From Clostridium akagii DSM 12554 (GTDB taxonomy: Bacteria > Bacillota > Clostridia > Clostridiales > Clostridiaceae): a stretch of 64,000 nucleotides of DNA. This document shows, in pieces, positions 54,795 through 63,141 of this stretch (positions are counted from its first letter, which is position 1; every line of letters begins with the position of its first letter). The stretch lies in assembly GCF_000686725.1 (NCBI RefSeq), contig NZ_KK366007.1, positions 478,323 to 542,322 on the forward strand. Reading direction: 5' to 3'. A model generated the notes under the pieces. The model had not been told where the DNA came from. It worked only from the letters and a program-made list of their open reading frames with translations, and made no database searches. A program made the translations under genes and the position numbers.

Positions 54795-55625
54795 ATGAAT
54801 ATAAACAATTTATTTTTTCATCTTTATTATTGCAATAATAGGCAACAGAATCAAGTATTAAAATATTCATTTAAAGTTAATAAAACAATTAACCATCATG
54901 AGCTTATTTTTATTACTGGAGGCAAGGGGTATATTTTATTTGGAAATAAGAGATATCAGCTTAAAGACGGTACGCTGTTATACCTTTGCCCTAATGTACT
55001 ATATTCTATAGAGATAGATTCTGAAAATCCTCTTTGCGTTATGACAGTACATTTTAGTTATGCAAATGTGGGCTTTAGTGGTGACGAATGGAATATTACA
55101 AAGGAAATTGATAGGTTACCACTAGATTTTGTGCAAATCTTAAAGGATTACTATCAGATTAATAATATATTTAAGAAATTGGTCGAAAATTGGGCATCTA
55201 AATTGCCGGGTTATGAGTTTAGTACAAAAACTTTACTTAGGGAATTATTATTCGAAATTTTTCAAAATATAAAAAAGAATAGCCAAAATTATTCAACATC
55301 ATTAAAGGTTGAAAAAATTATTGAATACATGCGCCAAAATATAGATACTAGACTGACATTGGCAGAATTATCTCAGTTAGTGCAACTGTCATCACCATAT
55401 TTATCTAGCGTTTTTAAAGAAACTACAGGATATTCTGTAATTGGATTTTTTAATAAGATAAAAGTTGATAAAGCCAAAGAATTGATTATCGAAGGTGATA
55501 AAAAAATAAAAGAAGTAGCAAAAGTACTTGGATTTACTGATGAATTCTATTTTAGTAGGATATTTAAGAAAATCGAGGGTGTAAGTCCTTCAGAATTTTA
55601 TCGTAAAAATGTCCAAGTGTATTAA
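54795..55625 (+). CDS. AraC family transcriptional regulator, paralogue 1
   Basis: 276 residues: an N-terminal cupin-like sensing domain (HELIFITGGKGYILFGNKRYQLKDG) and a C-terminal double helix-turn-helix (TLAELSQLVQLSSPYLSSVFKETTG; IKEVAKVLGFTDEFYFSRIFKKIEGVSPSEFYRK read in parts). GGAGG lies 5 bases before the ATG at 54795. It is highly similar to the regulator at 60244; both are followed by similar MFS genes, which they probably activate. Confidence 0.92.
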   Translation: MNINNLFFHLYYCNNRQQNQVLKYSFKVNKTINHHELIFITGGKGYILFGNKRYQLKDGTLLYLCPNVLYSIEIDSENPLCVMTVHFSYANVGFSGDEWNITKEIDRLPLDFVQILKDYYQINNIFKKLVENWASKLPGYEFSTKTLLRELLFEIFQNIKKNSQNYSTSLKVEKIIEYMRQNIDTRLTLAELSQLVQLSSPYLSSVFKETTGYSVIGFFNKIKVDKAKELIIEGDKKIKEVAKVLGFTDEFYFSRIFKKIEGVSPSEFYRKNVQVY

Positions 55626-55720
55626 AATATTAAAATATCCTATTGATTGTGAAAAAGCATTTGATATAGGTGCTAGGCTGGCAAAAGTATAATTTATTAA
55701 AATTCAATATTAGTTACTAG

Positions 55721-55747
55721 GAGTATCTTTTAAGATGCTCTTTTTTT
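55721..55747 (+). terminator. Terminator after AraC paralogue 1
   Basis: GAGTATCTT / AAGATGCTC arms and a seven-base T-run. It separates the AraC gene from the MFS gene, unlike in the second cassette. Confidence 0.75.
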
Positions 55748-55764
55748 AATATAAATCTTCGGCA

Positions 55765-55880
55765 TGGTTAGTGATAAGTCTCTTAAAATTCTATCGTAAA
55801 ATTATCCATGAATATTAAAATATCACATGGATTCAAGACATTCTCAAAGTTATAATTAATTCATAATAGTAAATCATCAA
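55765..55880 (+). pseudogene. Remnant of another araC 3' end before the MFS gene
   Basis: ATCGTAAAATTATCCATGAA through TTCATAATAGTAAATCA aligns with the end and downstream spacer of the AraC gene at 60244 (ACCGCAGAAATGTCCATGGA ... GTCATAATTGTGATCA). No frame survives. It suggests the MFS gene once had its own adjacent araC, most of which was replaced. Confidence 0.6.
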
Positions 55881-55895
55881 GGAGGTAAGAAACTA

Positions 55896-57098
55896 ATGAA
55901 GATGTGGAAAAAGAATTTATTTGTATGTTGGTTCGGGGTATTTGTTACAGGGGTAGGAGCAAGCCAAATAGCTCCTATCATGCCTCTTTATATAAGGCAG
56001 CTGGGAATCCACAATACATCTACAATTGAGCAAATATCAGGAATTGCTTTTGGGGTCACCTTTATTATATCAGCAATTTTTTCACCAATATGGGGCGCCG
56101 CAGCAGACAAGTTTGGAAGAAAACCAATGCTTCTGAGGGCAAGCCTTGGAATGGCTCTTGTAATTGGAAGTATGGGTTTTGCACAAAATGTATATGAGCT
56201 TATTGGTCTCAGAATACTTCAAGGAGCTATAACTGGATATTCAACAGCTTGCGTCACACTTATAGCAACTCAAACAGAAGAAGCGCATGCAGGGTGGGCG
56301 CTGGGAGTAATTTCAACAGCAGCTGTTACTGGGTCACTTATTGGGCCATCACTTGGCGGATTCTTGGATGAATTTCTAGGATTACAATTTACATTCTTTT
56401 TAACTGGGGGGCTAATGATAATTACATTCATAACTACCTTGTTATTTGTTAAAGAGGAATTTGTACCACAAGATAAAAAGGTTTTAAGTATGAAAGAGGT
56501 ATGGAAAAAGTTGCCTGATCCTAGTCTTATTATAACTATGTTTGTGACTTCATTTGTATTGCAACTTGCATACTACTCAATTGAACCTATAATAACGGTA
56601 TATATAACTCAAATATCAACTAGTACAACTCATATTGCACTTATTTCTGGTATGGCATTTTCAGCCTCTGGACTTGCAAGTATAATAGCAGCTCCAAGAC
56701 TTGGAAAACTATCAGATAAGATTGGACCTCAAAAAGTTATGCTTGTAGCACTTATTGTGGCGGGCATTATATTTATTCCTCAAGCATTCGTAAAAAACCC
56801 ATGGCAACTAATGGGGTTAAGATTTTTACTTGGATTTGCAACGGCGGGACTTAATCCATCAATTAATGCGCTACTAAAGAAAATAACACCCAAAGCACTT
56901 ACAGGAAGGGTATTTGGTTTTAATATATCTGCATTTTACCTAGGTACCTTTGCTGGATCGGTGCTTGGAGGACAAATAGCAGCGCATTTTGGTATGAAAG
57001 CAGTGTTTTTTACTACAAGTAGTTTGCTCCTTTTAAATGCAGTATGGGTGTATAAAAAATTGTATAAAAAATTAAATTTAATTCCTAAAATAGAATAA
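55896..57098 (+). CDS. MFS multidrug-type exporter, paralogue 1
   Basis: 400 residues with 12 membrane segments. The loop motif WGAAADKFGRKPMLLRASLG (motif A) and GPSLGGFLDE (motif C-like, typical of antiporters) indicate a drug:H+ antiporter of the MdtG/TetA class. The internal repeat of motif A is GKLSDKIGPQKVML. AGGAGG precedes the ATG. The closely related MFS at 61149 lies in the next cassette. Confidence 0.9.
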   Translation: MKMWKKNLFVCWFGVFVTGVGASQIAPIMPLYIRQLGIHNTSTIEQISGIAFGVTFIISAIFSPIWGAAADKFGRKPMLLRASLGMALVIGSMGFAQNVYELIGLRILQGAITGYSTACVTLIATQTEEAHAGWALGVISTAAVTGSLIGPSLGGFLDEFLGLQFTFFLTGGLMIITFITTLLFVKEEFVPQDKKVLSMKEVWKKLPDPSLIITMFVTSFVLQLAYYSIEPIITVYITQISTSTTHIALISGMAFSASGLASIIAAPRLGKLSDKIGPQKVMLVALIVAGIIFIPQAFVKNPWQLMGLRFLLGFATAGLNPSINALLKKITPKALTGRVFGFNISAFYLGTFAGSVLGGQIAAHFGMKAVFFTTSSLLLLNAVWVYKKLYKKLNLIPKIE

Positions 57099-57127
57099 TT
57101 ATTTTATGAAAAATATTTTTGCACAAA

Positions 57128-57715
57128 TTACTTTATAGTATCAATGTTTAGTCTCAACAAATTTTGCATAAGTTGGTAGATAACTATTTTTGATAAATCG
57201 TCAGGAGAGTCACGTTTACCACTTTTAATCCACTGTACCAATACACTGATAGAAGAGCCTACATTCGCCACTAGTATGTAATCTGCATACTTTAAAGGCA
57301 TCTCATCGAGACTAGTTGTGTTTTCATTATAATATTCTCTTAAAATATCTGCATAAGATTCATTCAAAAGATCTACTCTATTGATCTTGATTAACAATTC
57401 AATAACAATAGAGTTTTTAAACCAAAATGTAAAAAAAGGCTTAGTGCAGAGTGGGCCTGCTGGTATTTTATTTTTGTTTTGATATTCTAAAAGGAATTCT
57501 TTTAATTCCTTGCATTTTTGGTCGCATTTAAATCTTAGGACATCATCCTTATTGTCAAAATTTCTATAGAATGTTGACCTTCCTATATTAGCTAGATTTA
57601 CAATATCAGTTATATTAATATTTTCATAGCCATTTTCTATTATAAGGTCTCTTAAAGCTTCAAAGATCCATTCACTGGATTGAAATGACCTTTTATCATT
57701 GCTTATATGATACAT
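57128..57715 (-). CDS. TetR/AcrR family transcriptional regulator
   Basis: 195 residues with an N-terminal helix-turn-helix (INITDIVNLANIGRSTFYRNFDNKDDVL). It is divergent from the carboxylesterase gene and shares overlapping promoters with it, so it probably represses both itself and the esterase. AGGAGGG precedes the ATG. It is the only regulator in the island on the minus strand. Confidence 0.9.
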   Translation of the reverse strand: MYHISNDKRSFQSSEWIFEALRDLIIENGYENINITDIVNLANIGRSTFYRNFDNKDDVLRFKCDQKCKELKEFLLEYQNKNKIPAGPLCTKPFFTFWFKNSIVIELLIKINRVDLLNESYADILREYYNENTTSLDEMPLKYADYILVANVGSSISVLVQWIKSGKRDSPDDLSKIVIYQLMQNLLRLNIDTIK

Positions 57716-57741
57716 AAATATCCCTCCTGGTTCACATCTGT

Positions 57742-57778
57742 AGAATATATTGACTTAGTATATTGTCAATTATATAAT
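57742..57778. promoter_or_regulatory. Overlapping divergent promoters with palindromic operator
   Basis: Plus strand: TTGACT (57750), 17 bases, TATAAT (57773). Minus strand: TTGACA (57769-57764), 16 bases, TATTCT (57747-57742). The two -35 boxes form the inverted repeat TTGAC-N10-GTCAA, a likely TetR operator. A second palindrome, TCATAATGTTATGA, lies in the esterase leader near 57828. Confidence 0.65.
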
Positions 57779-57892
57779 TCAAATAGATATGAGGCAAGTG
57801 TTGTATATAATGAACAAAAAGTTATCATAATGTTATGATTATCATACATATGTTTACTAATTCATATATGAGCAAACAAAGGGGGGGATTTT

Positions 57893-59773
57893 ATGACAAA
57901 AGTTACTGATAATAAAATTATTGTAAAAGAGAGAAAATCTATCCACTTAAGATTCTGGATTCCATTTACATTAATTGTAGTTTTATGTACGCTATTTTTA
58001 TTTCTTAACGAAAATACAGCAGTAGGTTGGATAATATTAATAATCATCATTATTGTTACGATTTTCATAAAGAAGTTTATTTTAAAAATGAAACATATTT
58101 TAACGGTTTTGTATTTGGTGATGATAGCAGTTGTTTTATGTGTAGCTGCTGCGTTTACTGAGCAAGCTTCTGTAGACAGAACATTGGATTCTATGGAGGG
58201 AAGAGTGTCTACTGAGGTGGTAAAAACCGATAATGGCTATGTTTCAGGGTTTTATAACAATGATAAATCTATAAAGGAATTTGCTGGAATACCATATGCC
58301 GCCCCACCAGTAGGTAATCTACGATGGAAGGCTCCACAACCGGTTAAGGCTTGGAATGGAGTACGCCAATTGAATCATTTTTCAGATGCTGCAATGCAGA
58401 GTAAAATGCCAGTTGTTTTATCAAAGTTTTTAAGTCTATCACTTGGCACTGATGCATTATTAGGCAATTCGACTGTGAAGAATAATGAAAAACTAAGTGA
58501 GGATTGTTTATACTTGAATGTTTGGACGAGTTCAAAATCAAGTAATAGACCACGACCTGTCATAGTGTACATACATGGAGGTTCATTTAAAAATGGTTCT
58601 GGTTCTATGGATCTATATAATGGTGAAAATATGGCTAAAAAAGGAGCGATATTTGTTAATATAAATTACAGACTTGGTATTTTCGGTTTCATGGCGAATT
58701 CAGAGCTAACAAAAGAGTCGGGATACAACACATCAGGAAATTATGGAATTCTAGATCAAATTGCTGCTCTTAAGTGGGTGAAAAAGAACATTGCGGAATT
58801 TGGTGGTGATCCAAACAATGTTACAATCGCTGGTGAGTCAGCAGGTTCAGGATCTGTTAACATTCTCACAGCATCACCCCTTGCAAAAGGATTATTTCAA
58901 CGTGCTATTGGTGAAAGTGGTTCATTTTTCAGTATGGAAGGTAAGGAATCAGGTGGGAATCCAACGGAAACTCTAGCTCAGGCAGAACAGGCTGGGAACA
59001 AATTTCAAAAATCTCTGAAAAAAGCTTCCTTAGTTGATTTACGTAAAATGTCAGCAGAGGATTTGCTTAAAGCTGCCAAGGATGAGACTATAGTCCCCAA
59101 TATAGATGGATATGTATTACCAGATACAGTTTATAATATTTTTGCAGCTGGTAAACAAAATGATGTACCTATTCTAATTGGTAGTAATTCTGACGAAGGA
59201 TCTCTTTTAACATTGCCTTGGCCAGCATATAGCGCTGTGAATGCTAATAAATTTAAAGCCATAGTTATGAAAAGATATGGAGATAAAGCAAATGAAGTGC
59301 TAAAACTTTATCCGTCAGATACTAATAGCGAAGCCGTGAAATCCCAATTAAATATAGCTAGGGATCAATTGTTTACTTGGCAAATGAATACCTGGGCAAA
59401 GTTGCAGAGTAAAACAGGAAAATCAAAGGTGTATTACTATTATTTTGACAAGGTACAGCCTGGGCCGTCCAAATTCAGAAAATTGGGAGCATATCACTCC
59501 TCAGAAATAGCATATGCTTACAATAATTTAGATAAATTGGACCTACCATATACAGATGCTGATAAAAAACTATCTGATATAATGTCTTCATACTGGATTA
59601 ATTTTGCTACAACAGGTAATCCTAACGGTAAAACATTACCTCTATGGACACAATATAATGTGGAAAATGATCTGACTATGGAACTAGGTAATAAGGTCAA
59701 AATGATGAAAACTCCAGATAAGACTGCTTTAAACTTTTTTGATATCTATGAAGCCGGGCAAAGATTAAAGTAA
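57893..59773 (+). CDS. Membrane-anchored type B carboxylesterase
   Basis: 626 residues. Two or three N-terminal membrane segments (about 20-40, 45-62, 72-90) precede a para-nitrobenzyl-esterase-type alpha/beta hydrolase. The oxyanion hole is YIHGGSF, the nucleophile is in GESAGSGS, the acid in SNSDEGSL and the histidine in GAYHSSE. The membrane extension is unusual for the family. It probably hydrolyses an ester-type compound outside the cell, perhaps detoxifying it. Repeat copy G begins exactly at its stop codon. Confidence 0.9.
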   Translation: MTKVTDNKIIVKERKSIHLRFWIPFTLIVVLCTLFLFLNENTAVGWIILIIIIIVTIFIKKFILKMKHILTVLYLVMIAVVLCVAAAFTEQASVDRTLDSMEGRVSTEVVKTDNGYVSGFYNNDKSIKEFAGIPYAAPPVGNLRWKAPQPVKAWNGVRQLNHFSDAAMQSKMPVVLSKFLSLSLGTDALLGNSTVKNNEKLSEDCLYLNVWTSSKSSNRPRPVIVYIHGGSFKNGSGSMDLYNGENMAKKGAIFVNINYRLGIFGFMANSELTKESGYNTSGNYGILDQIAALKWVKKNIAEFGGDPNNVTIAGESAGSGSVNILTASPLAKGLFQRAIGESGSFFSMEGKESGGNPTETLAQAEQAGNKFQKSLKKASLVDLRKMSAEDLLKAAKDETIVPNIDGYVLPDTVYNIFAAGKQNDVPILIGSNSDEGSLLTLPWPAYSAVNANKFKAIVMKRYGDKANEVLKLYPSDTNSEAVKSQLNIARDQLFTWQMNTWAKLQSKTGKSKVYYYYFDKVQPGPSKFRKLGAYHSSEIAYAYNNLDKLDLPYTDADKKLSDIMSSYWINFATTGNPNGKTLPLWTQYNVENDLTMELGNKVKMMKTPDKTALNFFDIYEAGQRLK

Positions 59774-60118
59774 AAGTTTTGAATTATGCGGTTTCAGTAA
59801 TCCCAAGTTATAAAATAATTATGGGATTACCATACTACGGATACGATTGGAAACTTCCATTCGTTAAGGATGGACCATTTGCAGAGGCGCTAGACAATCA
59901 AGAAGCTGTTATAAGAGCTGAAAAATATGGAGCAAATATTAAATATGATGTAATTTCACAATCCCCATAGAATTGGGCATTGCTTAATAGTATGTTTAGG
60001 GTGAAAATTAAATATATATTTAGTACCATAGACATCAAATAATTATTTGATGTCTTATTTGTTTAATGAAAACGTCATTCCAAAGAATGCAAGAGAATGA
60101 TAATATAATATATAAAGT
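59774..60118 (+). repeat. GH18 3'-end repeat, copy G
   Basis: Starts at AAAAGTTTTGAATTATGCGG right after the esterase stop and follows the GH18 gene to ATTTCACAATCCCCATAG; after a deletion it resumes at AATTGGGCATTGC. It has the terminator (60030-60055) and the tail AATATAATATATAAAGTTAC. A 63-codon frame inside it is only a gene fragment. Confidence 0.92.
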
Positions 60119-60243
60119 TACAACGCAATAGTAGTATAATTGAATAAATATTTTATGTCGAACTTTACATAAATCAAAAGAATAAAAAGTATATTCTCAA
60201 GTGTATTTATTTTTGGGCTTTGTTTTAAAATTTGGAGGAAATT

Positions 60244-61074
60244 ATGAATATAAAGGACTTATTTTTTCATGTTCATTACTGTAATACCAGGTTATCTGGT
60301 GGGGTATTGAACTATTCAAAAAAAATCAATAAAACACTTAAGTATCATGAACTCGTTTTTATTACTGGAGGTAAGGGACATATTATATTCCCACATAAAA
60401 GATATGAGGTTAAAGACGGTGTACTGTTATACCTCCGCCCCAATGTACAATATTCTGTAAATATTCATGTTGAGGATCCGTTTTGTTTTTTTGTAGTACA
60501 CTTTAGTTACGTAAATGTGGGATTTAATAGTGATAAATGGATTATTACAGAGGGAACTAATACTTTACCACTAGATTCTGTTCAAGTTTTAAAAGATTAT
60601 TATCAGCTTAATAATATATTTGAAAAATTGGTTGAAAATTGGACTCTGAAATTGCCAGGTTATGAATTTTTTACGAAAACTTTACTTCAGCAATTGATAA
60701 TAGAGATTTATAAAAGTAAAAAAAGGGATAGCCCAAATTACTCAACTTCCTTAAAGGTTGAAAAAATTATTGAATACATGCGTAGTAATATAAACAATAA
60801 ACTGATCTTGAAGGATTTATCAGAACTAGTGCACTTGTCATCATCATATTTATCCAGAGTTTTTAAATCGACTACAGGATATTCTATAATCGGGTTTTTT
60901 AATAAAATTAAGGTTGATAAGGCTAAAGAACTGATTATTGAAGATGATAAAAAGATAAAAGAAGTAGCACAAATACTTGGATTTACTGATGAATTTTACT
61001 TTAGTAGAATATTTAAAAAAATTGAGGGCATTAGTCCTACAGAATTTTACCGCAGAAATGTCCATGGATATTGA
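60244..61074 (+). CDS. AraC family transcriptional regulator, paralogue 2
   Basis: 276 residues with the same cupin plus double helix-turn-helix layout as the regulator at 54795 (HELVFITGGKGHIIFPHKRYEVKDG; IKEVAQILGFTDEFYFSRIF). GGAGG lies 5 bases before the ATG at 60244. The MFS gene follows after 74 bases with no terminator, so the two may be cotranscribed. Confidence 0.92.
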   Translation: MNIKDLFFHVHYCNTRLSGGVLNYSKKINKTLKYHELVFITGGKGHIIFPHKRYEVKDGVLLYLRPNVQYSVNIHVEDPFCFFVVHFSYVNVGFNSDKWIITEGTNTLPLDSVQVLKDYYQLNNIFEKLVENWTLKLPGYEFFTKTLLQQLIIEIYKSKKRDSPNYSTSLKVEKIIEYMRSNINNKLILKDLSELVHLSSSYLSRVFKSTTGYSIIGFFNKIKVDKAKELIIEDDKKIKEVAQILGFTDEFYFSRIFKKIEGISPTEFYRRNVHGY

Positions 61075-61148
61075 AATATTCCATGGAGTAAGGATCTTCT
61101 CAAGATTATAATTAAGTCATAATTGTGATCACAAGGGGGAAGATACTT

Positions 61149-62345
61149 TTGAAAATATGGAAAAAGAATTTAATTGTCTGCTGGTTTGGGATATTTGTAG
61201 CAAGTATGGGAATGAGTCAGATTGCACCAGTATTGCCACTTTATATAAGGCACCTTGGAGTTACTAATACAGCTTCAATTGCACAATTATCAGGAATTGC
61301 TTTTGGTGTTACCTATATAATTTGTGCGATTTTTTCACCAATATGGGGTTATGCGGCAGACAAGTATGGAAGAAAAGCTATGATTTTACGTGCAAGCCTT
61401 GGAATGGCTGTTGTAATAGGTACTATGGGACTAGCACAAAATGTATATCAACTGATTGGATTAAGATTATTGCAAGGAGCTATAACCGGTTATAGCACGG
61501 CCTGCACTACGCTTATTGCAACTCAGACGGATAAGGAACATGCAGGGGAGGCTTTAGGTACACTTTCAACAGCAAGTATTGCGGGTTCTTTGATTGGACC
61601 AATGATTGGAGGTTATATAGAAGAGACTCTTGGCTTTCAACCTGTATTTTTTATAACAGGTGCATTGCTACTGATTTCATTTATTACCACAGCTTTATTT
61701 GTAAAAGAATCTTTTACTCGTGAAAATAAAAAAGCACTTAGTCTCAAGGAGACATGGAGTAGTGTCCCCGAAAAAAGTTTAACTATTACCATGTTTGTAA
61801 CCTTTTTTGTATTATCAGTGGCATTATATAGCGTAGAACCCATTATAACAGTATATATTACGCAATTATCACGTAATACGAGCCATATCGCGCTGCTGGC
61901 TGGACTAGCATTCTCAGCAGCTGGGCTGGCCAATATAATTGCTGCTCCAAGACTAGGAAGGCTTTCTGATAAAATTGGAGCACATAAGGTTATGTTAGTC
62001 GCACTTATAATGGCAGGAATCATTTTTATACCCCAAGCCTTTGTAAAAAATCCTTGGCAGTTAATGGGACTTCGCTTTTTATTAGGACTCACTACGGCTG
62101 GGTTAACGCCTTCTGTTAGTATTTTAATCAAGAAAATCACACCAAATTCTCTTACAGGCAAAGTTTTTGGTTTTAATATGTCAGCAGGGTATTTAGGCGT
62201 ATTTGCAGGTGCAGTTTTAGGTGGGCAAGTAGCAGCGTACTTTGGAATAAGATATGTGTTTTTTATTACAAGTGTTTTGTTATTCATAAATGCAGTGTGG
62301 GTCTATTTTAGGGTTTATAAGAAACTAAATGTTATTCAAAATTGA
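61149..62345 (+). CDS. MFS multidrug-type exporter, paralogue 2
   Basis: 398 residues, 12 membrane segments, motif A WGYAADKYGRKAMILRASLG and GPMIGGYIEE. Closely related along its length to the transporter at 55896. The TTG at 61149 is chosen because AAGGGGGAAG lies 6 bases before it and it matches the start of the paralogue. The MBL hydrolase gene follows 21 bases later. Confidence 0.9.
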   Translation: MKIWKKNLIVCWFGIFVASMGMSQIAPVLPLYIRHLGVTNTASIAQLSGIAFGVTYIICAIFSPIWGYAADKYGRKAMILRASLGMAVVIGTMGLAQNVYQLIGLRLLQGAITGYSTACTTLIATQTDKEHAGEALGTLSTASIAGSLIGPMIGGYIEETLGFQPVFFITGALLLISFITTALFVKESFTRENKKALSLKETWSSVPEKSLTITMFVTFFVLSVALYSVEPIITVYITQLSRNTSHIALLAGLAFSAAGLANIIAAPRLGRLSDKIGAHKVMLVALIMAGIIFIPQAFVKNPWQLMGLRFLLGLTTAGLTPSVSILIKKITPNSLTGKVFGFNMSAGYLGVFAGAVLGGQVAAYFGIRYVFFITSVLLFINAVWVYFRVYKKLNVIQN

Positions 62346-62366
62346 GGGGAATAAAGGAGAAATTAA

Positions 62367-63017
62367 ATGATAATTAAATGGTTTGGTCAATCATGTTTTA
62401 TGATAACGTCCGAGAATGGAACAAAAGTACTGACAGATCCATTCAAAAAAATGTTGGGTTATAAATTGCCGCCTCAAATTGATGCTAATATAGTATCTGT
62501 AAGTCACAATCACAGTGATCATAGTAATATAAACGCGGTCAAGTCTAACTTTGTATGTATAAATGAACTAGGCATTTTTTCAAAAGATGTAATAGAGATA
62601 AACGGTGTTGGAACATTTCATGATAAAGTCTCAGGGGCCAAGAGAGGGGAAAACACAGTATATAACTTTAAAATCGATGGAATAAATATTTGTCATTGCG
62701 GTGATCTAGGACATATTTTAAATTCTAAACAGATAGAAGAAATAGGAAAGGTGGACATACTTCTTCTTCCTATTGGCGGATCAGCCACCATTGATGCATT
62801 TGATGCTACTGAAGTAATGAAACAGCTAAATCCAACAATTGTTATCCCAATGCATTATAGAACAAAGGCATTAGGGCTACCGGGTTATTTGTTGTTTGGA
62901 ACGGTGGACAAATTTATCTCGGTTTCAGGGTTGAAAGCAAAAGAGTATGAGAAACTGGAACTAAATAAAGCAAATATGAAAGATTATTCAGGGATTGCTG
63001 TCCTTAAATATAATTAA
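62367..63017 (+). CDS. Metal-dependent hydrolase, metallo-beta-lactamase fold (UlaG/UPF0173-like)
   Basis: 216 residues. The metal site is in SHNHSDHSN (HxHxDH), with HCGDLGH and IPMHYRT supplying further ligands. Relatives include lactonases such as UlaG. It is coupled to the MFS gene (21 bases apart), so the pair may deal with the same compound: one pumps, one hydrolyses. The substrate is unknown. Confidence 0.88.
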   Translation: MIIKWFGQSCFMITSENGTKVLTDPFKKMLGYKLPPQIDANIVSVSHNHSDHSNINAVKSNFVCINELGIFSKDVIEINGVGTFHDKVSGAKRGENTVYNFKIDGINICHCGDLGHILNSKQIEEIGKVDILLLPIGGSATIDAFDATEVMKQLNPTIVIPMHYRTKALGLPGYLLFGTVDKFISVSGLKAKEYEKLELNKANMKDYSGIAVLKYN

Positions 63018-63026
63018 GATTCACCT

Positions 63027-63135
63027 TAGAATTGGGCATTACTTAATAGCATGTTTAGAGTTAAAAAGGGTTAGGTGAAAATTTAATATACATTAAATTC
63101 TGAAGACATCAAATAATTATTTGATGTCTATGTTA
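63027..63135 (+). repeat. GH18 3'-end repeat, copy H (last, short)
   Basis: Starts at AGAATTGGGCATTACTTAAT, just after the hydrolase stop, and runs through the GH18 stop to the terminator (63104-63129). It ends within 15 bp of the stop of the next minus-strand gene. This is the right edge of the repeat array. Confidence 0.9.
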
Positions 63136-63141
63136 TTTTTA

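Noticed and set aside
59779-59970. A 63-codon frame in copy G as a gene
   Set aside because: It is a fragment of the GH18 3' end that runs into a deletion junction.
61637-62287. A 216-codon minus-strand frame inside the second MFS gene
   Set aside because: It mirrors the codon pattern of the plus-strand transporter, has no ribosome-binding site and resembles no family. The plus-strand gene has clear motifs.
38932-63140. The island as a prophage or a standard integrative conjugative element
   Set aside because: No integrase, capsid, terminase, relaxase or intact transfer genes were found; only fragments of a conjugation-type ATPase and small plasmid-type genes.
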